DNA of 41,082 bases from Zygnema cylindricum (lineage: Eukaryota > Streptophyta > Zygnematophyceae > Zygnematales > Zygnemataceae): positions 77,543-118,624 of the forward strand of contig JBBHKE010002991.1 in assembly GCA_037447655.1 (NCBI GenBank), written 5' to 3'. The notes under the pieces are model-generated. The model did no database searches and had not been told where the DNA came from. It saw only the letters and a list, made by a program, of their open reading frames with translations. This document shows, piece after piece, positions 1 to 9,049 of this stretch; the first letter of the stretch is position 1; the number at the start of each line of letters is the position of its first letter. Position numbers and translations under genes: made by a program.

Positions 1-199
1 CCAATAAATGAACAGAAAGAACTTCAGCAAATGATGAAGTAGAAGGAGAAAGTTTTATACTGCGGCCATACCTTCCGTAGGAGCTAATAGAAATCCTTCT
101 AAAAGTAGAGGGGATAGAAGATTAAGGCCACAAACTAGTTCAAGGAACAACTAAAGGTGAAGCCTAACACCACAATGTAACCTACAACGGAAAAGCATT

Positions 200-561
200 T
201 TGGTAAAACACATAGTTGTGATGAATGAAGTAAAGTCTATTGATCCATTCAAATATAACAAAGAAGTCAAAATCAGATTTGAATCGGGTCAATATTATGA
301 CTTTGACTTGGGAAATGAAGAGAAGGAAGACGGGAGAATGAAAAAATTGTGGATGTGCCAAAGGAGAAGGACGAAAAGGCAACATCCAATGTAACACCAC
401 AATCCGAAGTGGAAATCAACAAGGAACTTGATCAAACACCGGAATTAGAAGATAGGGGAGATGAAAATCTTCCTAAAGATAATCGAGGATGCCTTCCATA
501 CCGGCGTCATATTTTGAAAGAGGAAGATGAAGTAGTAAACGACTTCAAGAAAGACAAGTAA
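200..561 (+). pseudogene. copia A: linker between integrase and reverse transcriptase
   Basis: Two overlapping frames (200-394 and 349-561) carry the low-complexity acidic stretch that separates integrase from RT in copia polyproteins. The first matches the corresponding part of element B at 6,238-6,330 (MNE.KSIDPFKY followed by IRFES), which fixes the identity. The second is rich in Glu, Asp and Lys, as expected for this variable linker. A frameshift near 350-390 joins them. No catalytic motif lies here. It would have been part of a gag-pol polyprotein and has no separate function. Confidence 0.7.
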
Positions 562-578
562 ATAACCAAATCACAAAG

Positions 579-2164
579 ATGTCTCACCCAGATGAACCTC
601 AAACATACTTAGAGGCCATAAATACCCTAGAAAGTAGCCGGTGGATCACTACCATCAATGAAGAAATGGCCTCTATCATAAAAGCCAATACATGGGAGTT
701 GGTAGATCCTCCACCGGACAGAAAACCGGTTGGATGTAAGTGGGTTTTGAAGCTTAAACTAAACCCACATAATACCATTGAAAGATAAAAGGCTAGGTTG
801 GTTGCTAAAGGTTATAATCAGAAAGAATAAATGGAATATGAAGAAACCTTTGTACCTGTAGTCAGATTCCCTTAGCCGCAGCAAAGGATATGGAAATACA
901 CCAGATGGATATTAAGACCGCCATCTTTCACGGAGAGTTGGAAGAAGAAATCTACATGAGGCGACCGAAAGGATTCGTGGAAAGTGGAAAAGAAAGCAAG
1001 GTGTGCAAACTAATAAAATCACTTTATGGCCTTAAGCAAGCCCCGCGGCAATGGAACATAAAACTGGACGAATTTTTAACAGGTTTGGGATACATTAGAA
1101 TAAGTTCAGATCACTCCATATATATATTTGAGGATGAAAATAGAGTGATATTTATTGCTATTTATGTTGATGATTTGTTGGTCTTAAGCAAGTCCTTAGA
1201 TATGATTAACAAACTCAAACAGGATATGAGAAATCAATTTGACATGAAAGATCTCGGCGAAGCAAAATACATTTTGGGGATTCAAATGGAGAGGGATAGA
1301 GGGAATAGAATTATAATACTCACTCAAAAAGTAGCTATCGGTAATATGCTAGAAAAGTTTCAGATCGAGAAAACAAATGGGTGTACCGCTCCCATGGACC
1401 TAAAAAAAGTATTGGAGGGGAGTGAAGAGGGTGGGATATTGATTTTGAATGATGAGATGGATGAGGAAGAGAAGAGGTTTATGGAAGGAATTCCTTATCG
1501 GCAAATTGTAGGCAATTTAATTTACTTTATGAATTGTACACGTCCGGACATTGCTGTAGCCGTAGGTGTTCTCAGTAGAAGTCTAAATGAACCCAAGAAA
1601 AGAGACTGGAAAGCAGCCAAAAGAGTGATGAGATATTTTGTGGGAACAAGGGAATTATGGTTGCGTTTCGGAGGGGAGCACACTGACATCACCACTTGGA
1701 GTGATGCTAGTTATAGGGATGTGCCTTAAAGACGATGTATAACTGGATATGTGTTGCAAATTGGATCTGTTGCATGTTCTTGGAGTAGCAAAAAACAGAA
1801 AGTAGTTGCTCAGTCCACTATGCAGGTTGAGTACATGGCTTCCTGTGCTGCCACTAAAGAATTAATGTGGGTAAAATCTCTACTTGAAGAACTTGGGTTC
1901 ATGAAATCTAGGACTCAGAATGTCTTTTGTGATAATCAAGCTGTTATCCTTATCGCAGCTAATCCAAAACACCATTTCAAAGTAAAACATATGGATATAA
2001 GACTAAGCTTTGTCAGAAAGAAGGTTGAGAAAAAAATAATTAAACTGGTTCATAAAAGTGATAAAGAGATGATTGTAGACATGATGACAAAACCGGTGCC
2101 TTCTCCTAAGTTAAAATTAAGATCCTGCAAAGAAAATTGTGGACTTAAATTAAAAGTTGACTAA
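579..2164 (+). pseudogene. copia A: reverse transcriptase and RNase H
   Basis: This region encoded the copia reverse transcriptase and RNase H. The first segment (579-788) holds the RT N-terminus (EE..S I.AN.TWELV then GCKWV.KLKLN) and ends in a TAA at 786-788. A short deletion near 866-880 removes the segment between the VVRFP and AAAKDM motifs. The second segment (890-1,729) carries [20 protein letters not shown] and the catalytic YVDD (codons at 1,163-1,174). RNase H starts at TWSDASY near 1,700. It is broken by a TAA at 1,727-1,729 and resumes at 1,751 with CSWSSK, VEYMA, CDNQAV and HMDIR. The residue before VEY is Gln in a motif that usually reads EAEY. The stops and deletion make this a pseudogene. 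Confidence 0.9.
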
Positions 2165-2187
2165 GAATTAAAAGTTGACTAAGAATT

Positions 2188-2195
2188 AAGGGGAG
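2188..2195 (+). other. polypurine tract of copia A
   Basis: AAGGGGAG lies directly before the TGTTG that opens the 3' LTR. In copia elements this purine run primes plus-strand DNA synthesis. The same octamer sits before the 3' LTRs of D and E. Confidence 0.8.
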
Positions 2196-3101
2196 TGTTG
2201 AAAAGAAGTAATTAATATTCACTTCTTAATTTAGACTCTAGAGTGAAGAGAGAGAGAGAGAGAGAGTCACCATGGTTGCCGCCATAGTTAGAAAGACGCA
2301 GGCATACAGTGAGACAAATTGATAGATTACCAAAATGTTGCCCTCAACATGACTTGAACCTTGGTCTACAGAGTACTAAGTAAACGTATGCCTAAACCAT
2401 TGTGGCGTTAACAAAACGATACACGTATGTGGTTCGGTAATTAATTAAAGGGTTACGCAAAACGTCATTTTCACGTAAACATACCAAAATTGACGAAATG
2501 TCATCGATAGTCAAATGGCGCTCGCGGACACGAATCTAACCGTGTAAAATACATTATCGGACGGACGTCGTCGCCCCCGCCAAACTCGAATGAATCTTTG
2601 GCGGCTTTCGGACATAGCGCCACGCTGTGCCGCGTGGCGCCACATCATTGGACGCCGGAAAGGATGGGAGGAGGAACGATGGCTCCCAAGTTGACAAGTG
2701 TCAACTAGAAGGCCATGTTATACAATGGCCGTACAAGAAGTATAATCAGCCACTGTAACTTGTTTTACTATACACTCTTTTGATTGGCTTAGGGTAGAGT
2801 AGTAGGTAGTTGTGAGTAGGAGTTGAGGGACTTAGCGTGTTTGAGGCGCCTCTCTCCAGGTGACCTTTTGTATTTATTGGCCATCTTTGGCCAACAATAA
2901 CTTACTGCTCAGGGGAGCAAATTCAGTGATTCTTTTTGCGTTTGACTCAATGGAGTCTTCTCCTTATAGAGGTTAGGGTGGTCAGAATATTTGTGTGCCA
3001 GGGTGGCACATATTCAGTGGGAAAGTGAAAGGGGAAATATTATCCTAGAGGCTATACATAGGCTGCTTATTTTGTGGGTTAATGGAGACCACAGAATTTC
3101 A
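2196..3101 (+). repeat. 3' LTR of copia A
   Basis: It starts TGTTGAAAAG right after the polypurine tract and ends near CAGAATTTCA. It aligns, with clear divergence, to the 5' LTR of element B. Shared blocks include CAATGGCCGTACAA (2,724-2,737 here, 3,508-3,521 in B), a GGGGAG-TTC block, and ATTATCCTAGAGGC (3,041-3,054 and 3,834-3,847). It is about 150 bp longer than B's LTR, mainly because of an insertion at 2,408-2,633. An (AG)n run lies at 2,247-2,266. The 3' boundary is inferred from the position of B's primer-binding site and may be off by a few bases. Confidence 0.7.
2408..2633 (+). mobile_element. 226-bp insertion in the LTR of copia A
   Basis: This segment is absent from the matching place in the LTR of element B, where GTGGCACCTCATCATTTG runs without a break. 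Here it is bracketed by GTGGCG at 2,402-2,407 and 2,634-2,639, a candidate 6-bp target-site duplication. The inserted DNA has many more CpG dinucleotides than its surroundings. It has no obvious terminal inverted repeat, no poly(A) tail and no reading frame, so I cannot name a class. Its right end takes part in an 8-bp-arm hairpin, GCGCCACG/CGTGGCGC (2,617-2,640). Confidence 0.45.
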
Positions 3102-3147
3102 GGGCTTCAATACACAACAGTACTAAATCGAATAGAGGCTAAAGATC

Positions 3148-3896
3148 TGTTGAAAAATGAGTTTTATGTATTTTCTAGGTAAGGATATAAATTAGAAGGT
3201 GATCTATTTAATGGGTAGGCTCCACTCTCTCTCTCTCTCCAATTATCATACTTGTTGTAGTTCTTGATGAGTGGTTAGAGAGAGATAAAGCCATGGCTGC
3301 CTAAGCAACGAGAAGAGGAAGATAGACTAGCTGTTAGCAAAATGATTGACTGACCAAGGATTTGATCATGGTCCCCATAGCAAGTAGCTACGTGGCTATT
3401 GTGTCACTAGGTGCTACGTGGCACCTCATCATTTGATTACACGATTTGCAGGAAACCCGAAGACAAGTCCAAAAGTGACAGAGGTCTAGTCCATGGCCGT
3501 GTCGTACAATGGCCGTACAAAAAGTACATCGGCAACTGTTTTTTGTTGTACTGTACAGTCCTCTGATTAGATCCGTACATCACTAATAAGGGGTTTAGAG
3601 AGGGCTTCTAGGACTTAGAGTTTTTTGATAGATAGACGCTTTTCTCTCTCTTTCTGAGAGCTTGTATAAAAACTCGCATCTTTGCCATTTGATAATTAAT
3701 TGCCTGGTGGGGCGTTTTTCAGTGATTCCATTTGCATAGGGCTCAGGGGAGTTCAACCTTCACATGGGTGAAGTCAACGAGTATCTTTACCTCCTTGGGA
3801 GGCAGTTGATTCAAAAGGAAGAAAGGTATTTCAAATTATCCTAGAGGCTTCAAGTAAGCTGCAGTTTCTAAGTATCTTGGAGGTCATAGAATTGCA
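3148..3896 (+). repeat. 5' LTR of copia B
   Basis: It begins TGTTGAAAAATG (the LTR of A begins TGTTGAAAAG) and ends GAATTGCA directly before the primer-binding site. An alternative start is TGTTG at 3,253. A (CT)n run lies at about 3,225-3,240. TATAAAA at 3,665-3,671 could be a TATA box or lie near the RNA end signals; the sequence does not decide this. It lacks the 226-bp insertion present in A's LTR and so acts as the empty-site reference. Confidence 0.65.
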
Positions 3897-3911
3897 GGTT
3901 ATGAGCCCACC
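3897..3911 (+). other. primer-binding site of copia B (half-tRNA type)
   Basis: GGTTATGAGCCCACC follows the LTR end. It is the complement, with one mismatch, of the anticodon-stem region of initiator tRNA-Met as I recall it (GGGCCCAUAACC). Elements D and E have the perfect form. This fits priming by an internally cleaved tRNA rather than by the tRNA 3' end. Confidence 0.7.
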
Positions 3912-4845
3912 CTCTGGGGTGCCTATTTTTAACGGAACAAGATTCATCTATAGGGAAACAATGATGACAGGTGCATTGTGTGAAAAACGGTATTGGGGAA
4001 TAGTGAGTGGACAAATGAGGCGTCCACCTCTCGTGGCTCCACTAGGGTTTGACAGAGTTAGATTTTCAGTGATATCATATGCTCCCATGAAGGAGGCAGA
4101 TGAAGGGTAAAGCAATGTGTCTGAGAAAGGGAAGGAGCTAACCACTCCTATTGCTCTATCTATAGAGACACCGATATTAAAAATTGAGGAGAATAATTCA
4201 CAAACATGGGACTACAAGAACATGGCAGCAAGGCACTTCAATGTTATGCATCTCACTTAGGGTTTGGCGACATCTCATTTTCATGTAGTGGCGGCTGCGG
4301 ATCTGTGGATGACATTGGTGGATATGTCCCGGAGCAGTACCATTCAAGAGCAACAGTTGGCTAAACAGAAACTGAATGCATACACCTATAAAAGGGGGAA
4401 GATGCTGGACTATTGCAAAGATCTGGCATCTTTGTGTATGGAGTTGGAGAGTGCTGGTTGGACAGGAACCAAGAATGCAAAGGTCTATACCTTGATTATG
4501 AAGCTATCAGATGATTACGAGAATGTGGTCAATCAGGTGTAGGATGTGTATGACAACCTATGGATCTGGAGCTCGGTTGTCAAAATGATCTTTGTCCAAG
4601 AGAACACCATTGAGATCTGAAGAGGAGCAAAGAGCGTCCAAGCTTTGGCCGCAAGAACAGATCAGTGGAACAAGGATCCGAAGAAACCTTATAGAGATGT
4701 TGGCGAAGGTGGAAATCAGCCTAGAGGACCAAGGACCCCAAAAGGACTTTGCCATTTTTGCAAGAAACTTGGTCACTACCTGACAGAGTGCACCAAGCTA
4801 ACTGAGCTAAGGCTTAAGGGGAGTTTTTTTGTGTGGATTTTCTAG
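3900..4845 (+). pseudogene. copia B: gag
   Basis: This encoded the capsid and nucleocapsid part of the polyprotein. The frame starting at the ATG inside the primer site gives MSPPSGVPIFNGT, the usual opening of plant copia gag, but then loses register. A second open piece (4,264-4,542) matches the middle of copia gag (LW.TL, AKQKLNAY, D.C..L, L..DYENVV). A third (4,645-4,845) carries one CCHC zinc knuckle, C-X2-C-X4-H-X4-C in CHFCKKLGHYLTEC, which binds RNA in active elements. At least two frameshifts separate the pieces. Confidence 0.8.
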
Positions 4846-4980
4846 AGGAAAGAAAAAGGCACTTGTGGATTCACAAGTGTAAAGAGGAAGAGATATTTGA
4901 TGAGGATGACGAATAACTCCTCCTCAATGAGAAGTTGGAGGCGACAAAGATCCCACGGAATTTTGAAGTATGCGATTGGA

Positions 4981-6174
4981 GTTGTCCAAGAAGCTTCATA
5001 AAAGGTTGGATCATAGACTCAGGTGCCTGAATGCATATGTGTCATGAAAAATAGTTGTTTACAAAGTTGAGGAAGATTCCCAATGTAGAGATAGAGTACG
5101 GGGATGGGAGGGTAGTGACTACTAATTTAGTGAGATCAGTAAATATGAAAGTACTAGTGGAAGGTCATACGTCCATAGTCACTTTTTCAGATGTGCTTCA
5201 CATACCTGAGCTGAGTAAGAATCTTATCTCAACTTCTGTTTTGGATGACAAAGACTTTGAGGCCTACACTAGGAAAGGAGTCTTTACAGCTAAGTATGAT
5301 AATGGGATCTACTTTACAGCTGAGAAGGGTAGCCAAGGTATGTTTAGGCTAAACCTAACTAATGAAAAGAAGAGAGCTTATTATGTTGGTGTCCTTGATA
5401 TGATGATATGGCTAAAACGTTTGGGTCATGTGCATCTAGACCGATTTAAAGAAATGAAAAGGCTGGGAGTAGTGGAAGGTATTGAGTTGGAGACAATAAA
5501 ATGATGAGTGATTGTGGCGGATGTGCCCAAGGTAAGGCCCACAGATTCCGTTTTCCCAAAATCTGCTACATATAAAGGAGAAAAGGTATTCGATCTGGTC
5601 CACAAAGATATTTGGGGGTCAACCAGAGTACCCTTAGTGGGAGGGAAAATATTTATGCTCACCATAATTGATGATTGGTCTAGATACTCGACAGTTTACT
5701 TTCTTAAGTCAAAGTCTGTGGCACTGGTATACTTTAAAGAAAACAAAGTTTGGAGTGAAAAGTTTCATGGAACTCCCATTAAGAGAATTAGGAGTGATAA
5801 TGGGGGGGAATACATATCTAATCAGTTTGAAGAGTTCTTAAAAGATTGGGAGTGCAACACCAAAAGACGGTTCCAGATAATCCAGAACACAATGGTGTAG
5901 CTAAAAGGTTGAACACAACTTTAGGTGAAAGTGCTCAAAGTATGCTAACAGATAAGAAAATTGGCAGACGCTTTTGGGCAGAAGGTATGAATTGTACAAA
6001 CTATATTAAGAATAGAGTTCTTACCTTAGCTTTCAATGGGAAAACACCGTATGAGAGATGGGTTGGTAGAAAGCCAAATGTGTCTCATCTAAAGGTGTTT
6101 GGAAGCCAAATATATACTTTGAACACTAACAAATCTAACTCGAAACTGGATTTTCGAGGAAACCTGGATACTTA
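4981..6174 (+). pseudogene. copia B: protease and integrase
   Basis: The aspartic protease motif IIDSGA is readable near 5,010-5,030 but is followed at once by a TGA, and another stop follows near 5,050. A frame at 5,055-5,504 carries the rest of protease and the GAG-pre-integrase region (LGHVHLDRF). The zinc-binding CGGC of integrase lies just after a frameshift near 5,500. Frames at 5,508-5,900 and 5,846-6,175 hold the integrase core. HKDIWG and RSDNGGEY keep both catalytic Asp residues, but the third position reads NGVAKRLN, with Lys where Glu is expected. The enzyme would be dead even without the frameshifts. Confidence 0.85.
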
Positions 6175-6850
6175 ATGGGGTATGATGAAGATGTCAAAGG
6201 GTATAGAGTGTATGATCTAGGAAAGCAAGACATTATTATGGCGAAACATCTAGTGGTGATGAATGAAGGGAAATCTATAGATCCCTTCAAGTATTCAAAA
6301 ACTATCAGGATCAGATTTGAATCAGAAAGTAAAGTAAATTCACATCTGCTTGACAGTTATATGAATCAATACATCACTGCAAATTCAAAAAGAAATCACA
6401 TTGAGAGCAAGCCACTTCTAGATCCACAACTACTCGCTCACTCAGAGGAGGAGGAAGAAAAATCAGACTCCATGAACAGGGGAGCAGATGAAGTGGTTCA
6501 GAGAAACCTAAGATTACCATCCATTCGTGCCTCCGAGTTTAAGGGAGGGCAAAGGAGCAGCAAAAGGCTGCAAGAAAAACTAGCAGTAAACAAGGTAACA
6601 AAACTGTCACTCTTGAATAAACCTTAGACTTACTCATAGGCAGTAAATAGTTCATAGAAGGAAAGATGGGTGAGGGCCATTATTGATGAGATGGCTTCCA
6701 TTATGGAAGCCAATACTTGGGAATTAGTAAATTGTCCTTCAGACAAAAAACTGATTGGGTGTAAATGGGTGTTTATACTAAAACTAAATCCACATAACAC
6801 AATTGAGAGGTATAAGGCAAGATTAGTGGCAAAGGGTTTCACTGAAAAGG
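6175..6850 (+). pseudogene. copia B: linker and N-terminal reverse transcriptase
   Basis: The first frame (6,175-6,627) has the end of the integrase region (GYRVYD, KHLVVMNEGKSIDPFKY), then an acidic, Ser-rich linker ending in a basic ASEFKGGQRSS.RLQ segment typical of copia polyproteins. After a TAG the next frame (6,670-6,850) gives the RT start: [42 protein letters not shown]. The match stops abruptly at 6,850, where the LTR of the gypsy element begins. The palm domain with its YVDD motif is missing. Confidence 0.85.
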
Positions 6851-8255
6851 TGTCATGCATGTGTCAAATAACGTGAAGATGCATGCAATATCATCAGCTA
6901 TGCTCCACTTAAACCCAAATGACGACAAACTATTGTGAATGAAATAAGACATAAAAGTGAAAAATGGATAAATCAACAACACGCAAGGTGGAAGAAAAAA
7001 AAAGGTCAACGATTTAGCTAGTTATGGTTAGGTCGGTTTATTTATACTAAGCCGATGGATGGCCTCTAGGCCAAACGGTCTATTTATATTCCTTGCAGAA
7101 GTTATCCTATCAGAGACAATCTGAATGTAGATTTAAAGAGAATAAATCAAAATAGAAACAACGGATAATGAAAACATAAACTGAATATGATAATATGCAA
7201 AACATTTATGAGGTTTAACATAACCAAACTCAAAAGATGCGCATATGCCAAATAGAAATAAATACACAATCAAAAGAAATAAAAACTACAAAATGATATT
7301 CCCAACATGCAATTTCCACACTAATTAAATTTCATCCACAATCCGGAAAAGAAGTTTGTGTTTTGAAGACGCGATCGAAATCCACTCAAACAGAAGAAAA
7401 TAGTTGAAGGGAAGTCATGCAGGTCTTGGCCGAAGCCGTATAGATTAATATGTAAGGCTTTACAAGAGATTGATAATGTAATAAAAACTAGACGCTTCAC
7501 GCTAAGGCAGAAAATCTTCAATACTAAAAATATAATTCCTGCACTTGAAAATTGTGTACAACAAATCATCTAAAATCAACTAAATACCAAGGCCTACGCC
7601 TAGCGAAAACAAGCCAATAAGATTACATCTTGCTATGTAAGTATTTGCGTCTAGTTTGGATTCAGCCAATAGGTTGTCGGAATCTTATGCCCTACGTTAC
7701 AAAATCTATAACCTACAGATTAAAAACCCTTTCTATCTACGTGTGAACGCGTGAACCTCCAAATGGTTCACGATTTAAAATAGTCCAATCAAATAGCGTC
7801 GTCAGAACTGACAGTCGGTTTGTCTATCACTCGCGTGAACGGTCCAGGTTTCACCTTTCGAAACTCGTATATTTCCGCGTCAATGGTCGAGATGCTCCTT
7901 CGCTCGAAGCGACAAATTCGCCATCAGCCGGAATTCCACGAGATGCATGTACGATAAGTTTATACGTACGGACGCGAACGGTCAACTTTGTCGTCGGCTG
8001 AAATTACGGGAAAAATAAATATGTACGCTCGATGTGAACGAGACAATACATCGTCGGTGGACATTACAGCGAAAAGTAAATATGTACGGTCAACGCGTAC
8101 GACGATGTAAATATATATGGTGGACACGAACGCGAAATGTAAGTATGTACAGTCCTGCACAACCCAAATAACACAAACACAAATTAGTGTGGCGGCCGCC
8201 CATCCTAAAACCTAAATATAAACAAGTAAGGTGGCAGACGAGATGCGGCATGACA
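6851..8255 (-). repeat. left (3') LTR of gypsy C
   Basis: This is a 1,405-bp block bounded by perfect 8-bp inverted ends, TGTCATGC at 6,851-6,858 and GCATGACA at 8,248-8,255. The part from about 7,054 matches the right repeat at 15,463-16,625. Relative to the right copy it lacks about 55 bp near 7,510 (bounded in the right copy by GCAAAAAATC repeats). Near 7,975-8,155 it has extra degenerate units containing AAATATGTACGGTC-like sequence. No convincing gene lies in it. It includes the palindrome GGCGGCCGCC at 8,191-8,200. Confidence 0.7.
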
Positions 8256-8257
8256 GC

Positions 8258-8447
8258 TGTCATGCATGTGTTGAATAACGTGAAGATGCATGCAATACCA
8301 TCAGCTGTGCTTCACTTAAACCCAAATGATGACAAGCTATTGTGAATGAAATAAGATATAAAAGTGAAATATGGATAAATACAACAATAAGCAAGGTGGA
8401 AGAAAAAGAAAAGTCAACGACTTAGCTGGTTATGGTCAGGTAGGCTT
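8258..8447 (-). repeat. partial second LTR copy next to the full left LTR
   Basis: This is a diverged direct repeat of 6,851-7,037, starting with the same TGTCATGC and ending where a C-run begins. It lies 2 bp from the end of the full LTR, so two LTR ends abut. It may be a truncated LTR left by tandem insertion, unequal recombination, or a joined two-LTR form. Confidence 0.6.
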
Positions 8448-8448
8448 T

Positions 8449-8458
8449 CCCCCCCCCC
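8449..8458 (-). other. G-run (plus-strand C10), possible polypurine tract of gypsy C
   Basis: On the minus strand this reads GGGGGGGGGGAAAG. It lies between the end of pol and LTR-derived sequence, where a gypsy polypurine tract belongs. A chance homopolymer cannot be excluded, because the LTR adjoining it is truncated. Confidence 0.4.
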
Positions 8459-8465
8459 AAGCTCT

Positions 8466-9038
8466 TTAGCCGGCACAGAAGCTAGCGAACAAGACTAGAA
8501 GCTCGCGACAACACTGACAAAACCAGTGACCATCCGGAATTGCCAACAATGGTGGCACTAAACACTCCATGTGAAACCCCTGATTGCAATGATCACAAAG
8601 TAACATAGTAGTTTCCCTGTCCGATCGATGGCAAAAGGTACATGCTGTCGCCTCCGTAATTGGCACCCGCATGGGATCGATATCCTGCGACAAATCTGGT
8701 AAATAACATGGAGCACAATTCTTGGAGTGCTCCTGGAAAGTCCGTGTGTCTGCTCCTTGTAATCCAAACATTCCATTCGGATCCACCTCGATGATCCGTA
8801 TGATGTGTGCCGAAACATCTGTGTCCAAAGAGTCGAAGGTTTGCCTACGAAGATACACATAGTATCCCACCCGATAGGGCTTCAGTTGCGGCCTGTAATT
8901 GCCGCTCCGAGTGGTGGCAAACCGAAGGGTATCCCGATGTTGGGCAATCTGCAAATTATCAAAAACCATGGGCATTTCACGGGCGAAAAGCAAAGCACGG
9001 CGAGTAAGTTCTTCAAAAAAGATTGTTTCAGACATCAA
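8466..9038 (-). pseudogene. gypsy C: integrase C-terminal tail with PHD finger
   Basis: This 190-residue open frame is the C-terminal end of the gypsy pol polyprotein. Residues about 30-100 (NLQIAQHRDTLRFATTRSG, then YRVGYYVYLRR and IIRIIEVDPNGMFGLQG) resemble the small beta-barrel region that follows the catalytic core in gypsy integrases. Residues 133-177 form a C4HC3 PHD finger: C133-X2-C136, C148-X2-C151, H156-X2-C159 and C174-X2-C177. A Trp sits two residues before C174, as is usual in PHD fingers, and LLCDHC precedes GFH. All eight zinc ligands are present. PHD fingers in host proteins often read histone H3 tails, so by inference this module could steer integration to marked chromatin, as the chromodomain does in chromoviruses. 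An extra C-X2-C pair (C108, C111) precedes it. The upstream core is broken, so the element is inactive; the tail is simply the best-preserved part. Confidence 0.8.
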
Positions 9039-9049
9039 CGGAAACGGTA

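Larger units (their letters stand above)
1..3101 (+). mobile_element. Ty1/copia element A, 3' portion, decayed
   Basis: This is the 3' part of a copia-type LTR retrotransposon whose 5' end lies outside the window. In order it shows a pol linker (about 200-561), reverse transcriptase and RNase H (579-2,164), a polypurine tract (2,188-2,195) and a 3' LTR (2,196-3,101). The RT-before-RNase-H order followed by AAGGGGAG and TGTTG is the usual end of a copia element. Bases 1-199 hold nothing recognisable. The coding part has frameshifts and stops, so the copy is dead. Its proteins are close to those of element B downstream, for instance the shared MNE.KSIDPFKY segment, so A and B belong to one family. 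The insertion date cannot be judged because the 5' LTR is missing. Confidence 0.9.
3148..6850 (+). mobile_element. Ty1/copia element B, 3'-truncated
   Basis: This is a second copia element in the same orientation as A and of the same family, beginning about 46 bp after A's 3' LTR. It has a 5' LTR, a primer-binding site at 3,897, gag with a zinc knuckle, protease, integrase, linker and the first part of RT. At 6,850 the RT reading stops in mid-domain (after ARLVAKGF) and gypsy LTR sequence begins at 6,851. The rest of B is not found after the gypsy element at 16,626, so this is not a simple nested insertion; a deletion or rearrangement must have followed. Several frameshifts and stops make it inactive. 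The LTR start could instead be the TGTTG at 3,253. Confidence 0.85.

Noticed and set aside
2991-3182. A 63-codon frame spanning the end of the A LTR
   Set aside because: It crosses the LTR boundary, has no homology that I recognise, and its length is expected by chance.
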